This document shows positions 15,092-15,284 of a stretch of DNA of 15,284 bases, piece after piece (the first letter of the stretch is position 1; every line of letters starts with the position of its first letter). Source of the stretch: Pavlovales sp. CCMP2436 (lineage: Eukaryota; Haptophyta; Pavlovophyceae; Pavlovales); contig MU631330.1 of NCBI GenBank assembly GCA_026770615.1, forward strand, positions 578,580-593,863, written 5' to 3'. The translations under genes and the position numbers were made by a program. A model generated the notes under the pieces. The model worked only from the letters and a program-made list of their open reading frames with translations, was not told where the DNA came from and made no database searches.

Positions 15092-15185
15092 TATTTATGA
15101 TCGGGATTTAAGCTGGCGTCTGAAGCTGTTCTGAATGTTGTGCTGGTCTGAGCGCTGCGTCGCCTATTGCCTGCTGCGTGCCTTA
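15092..15185 (+). repeat. Dispersed direct repeat, copy B
   Basis: This is the second copy of the repeat at 544-647, in the same orientation (tatttatgat, agctggcgtctga, ttgtgctggtctgag, ctgcgtcgcc, attgcctgct). Similarity fades after the last shared word, although scattered matches may continue toward the window edge. Confidence 0.7.
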
Positions 15186-15284
15186 GTCGGCTGCGCTGGC
15201 TTGGGCGCCACCGCGCGTGCCGATGGATCTCCGGTAGTGTGCCCGGGCAAGGGCGTTAAGGGATATGAATAATTGCTATATATT

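Overview
The window looks like nuclear DNA of a single-celled eukaryote, most plausibly an alga or related protist. The reasons are a LINE-type retrotransposon, a Sel1-repeat/MYND-finger gene of a kind that is multiplied in several algal lineages, scattered microsatellites and minisatellites, alternating GC-rich and AT-rich stretches, and no bacterial operon structure. I cannot name the species; haptophyte, pelagophyte/other stramenopile and dinoflagellate all remain possible. Nearly all of the window is mobile DNA or its decay products, and only one ordinary cellular gene can be argued for.

Layout. Bases 1-442 hold a decaying tandem repeat with coding-like sequence. Bases 443-1350 hold a short dispersed repeat (544-647), a (TA)n microsatellite and otherwise nothing recognisable. 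A fragment resembling the membrane domain of an ABCA-type transporter lies on the minus strand (about 1409-1561). Bases 1822-3537 (minus) are a 5'-truncated remnant of a retroelement-like protein: a segment like those that follow reverse transcriptases, then a domain with a D...ExK signature of the PD-(D/E)XK nuclease fold. It is broken by frameshifts, one of them explained by an 11-bp tandem duplication.

Head to head with that remnant, across a C-rich tract at 3526-3543, lies a plus-strand non-LTR retrotransposon of roughly 8 kb (about 3550-11590). In order it has a Pro/Ser/Ala-rich repeat region built on an 84-bp minisatellite, a low-complexity/basic leader, an AP-like endonuclease (EEP fold), a reverse transcriptase with intact motifs A, B and C, an RNase H domain spread over three frames, a helical linker, and a C-terminal OTU-type cysteine protease domain with Cys and His in place. 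At least three in-frame stops and several frameshifts, including a 119-bp tandem duplication in the RT fingers, show that this copy is dead, although the RT core and OTU segments are each uninterrupted.

Downstream come a repeat at about 11684-11925, a cluster of palindromes around ATCCGTGCGATC (11930-12260), and the Sel1-MYND gene (12740-13573), which reads through completely except for one TAG where the repeat calls for Gln. An element bounded by perfect 14-bp inverted repeats (14270-14904) follows; its right arm is an inverted copy of the repeat at 11684-11925, so the Sel1 gene is bracketed by oppositely oriented members of one family. The window ends with a second direct copy (15092-15185) of the short repeat seen at 544-647.

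The observation most worth following is the EEP-RT-RNase H-OTU architecture. Next are the D...ExK-domain remnant facing it and the single TAG-for-Gln in the Sel1 gene.
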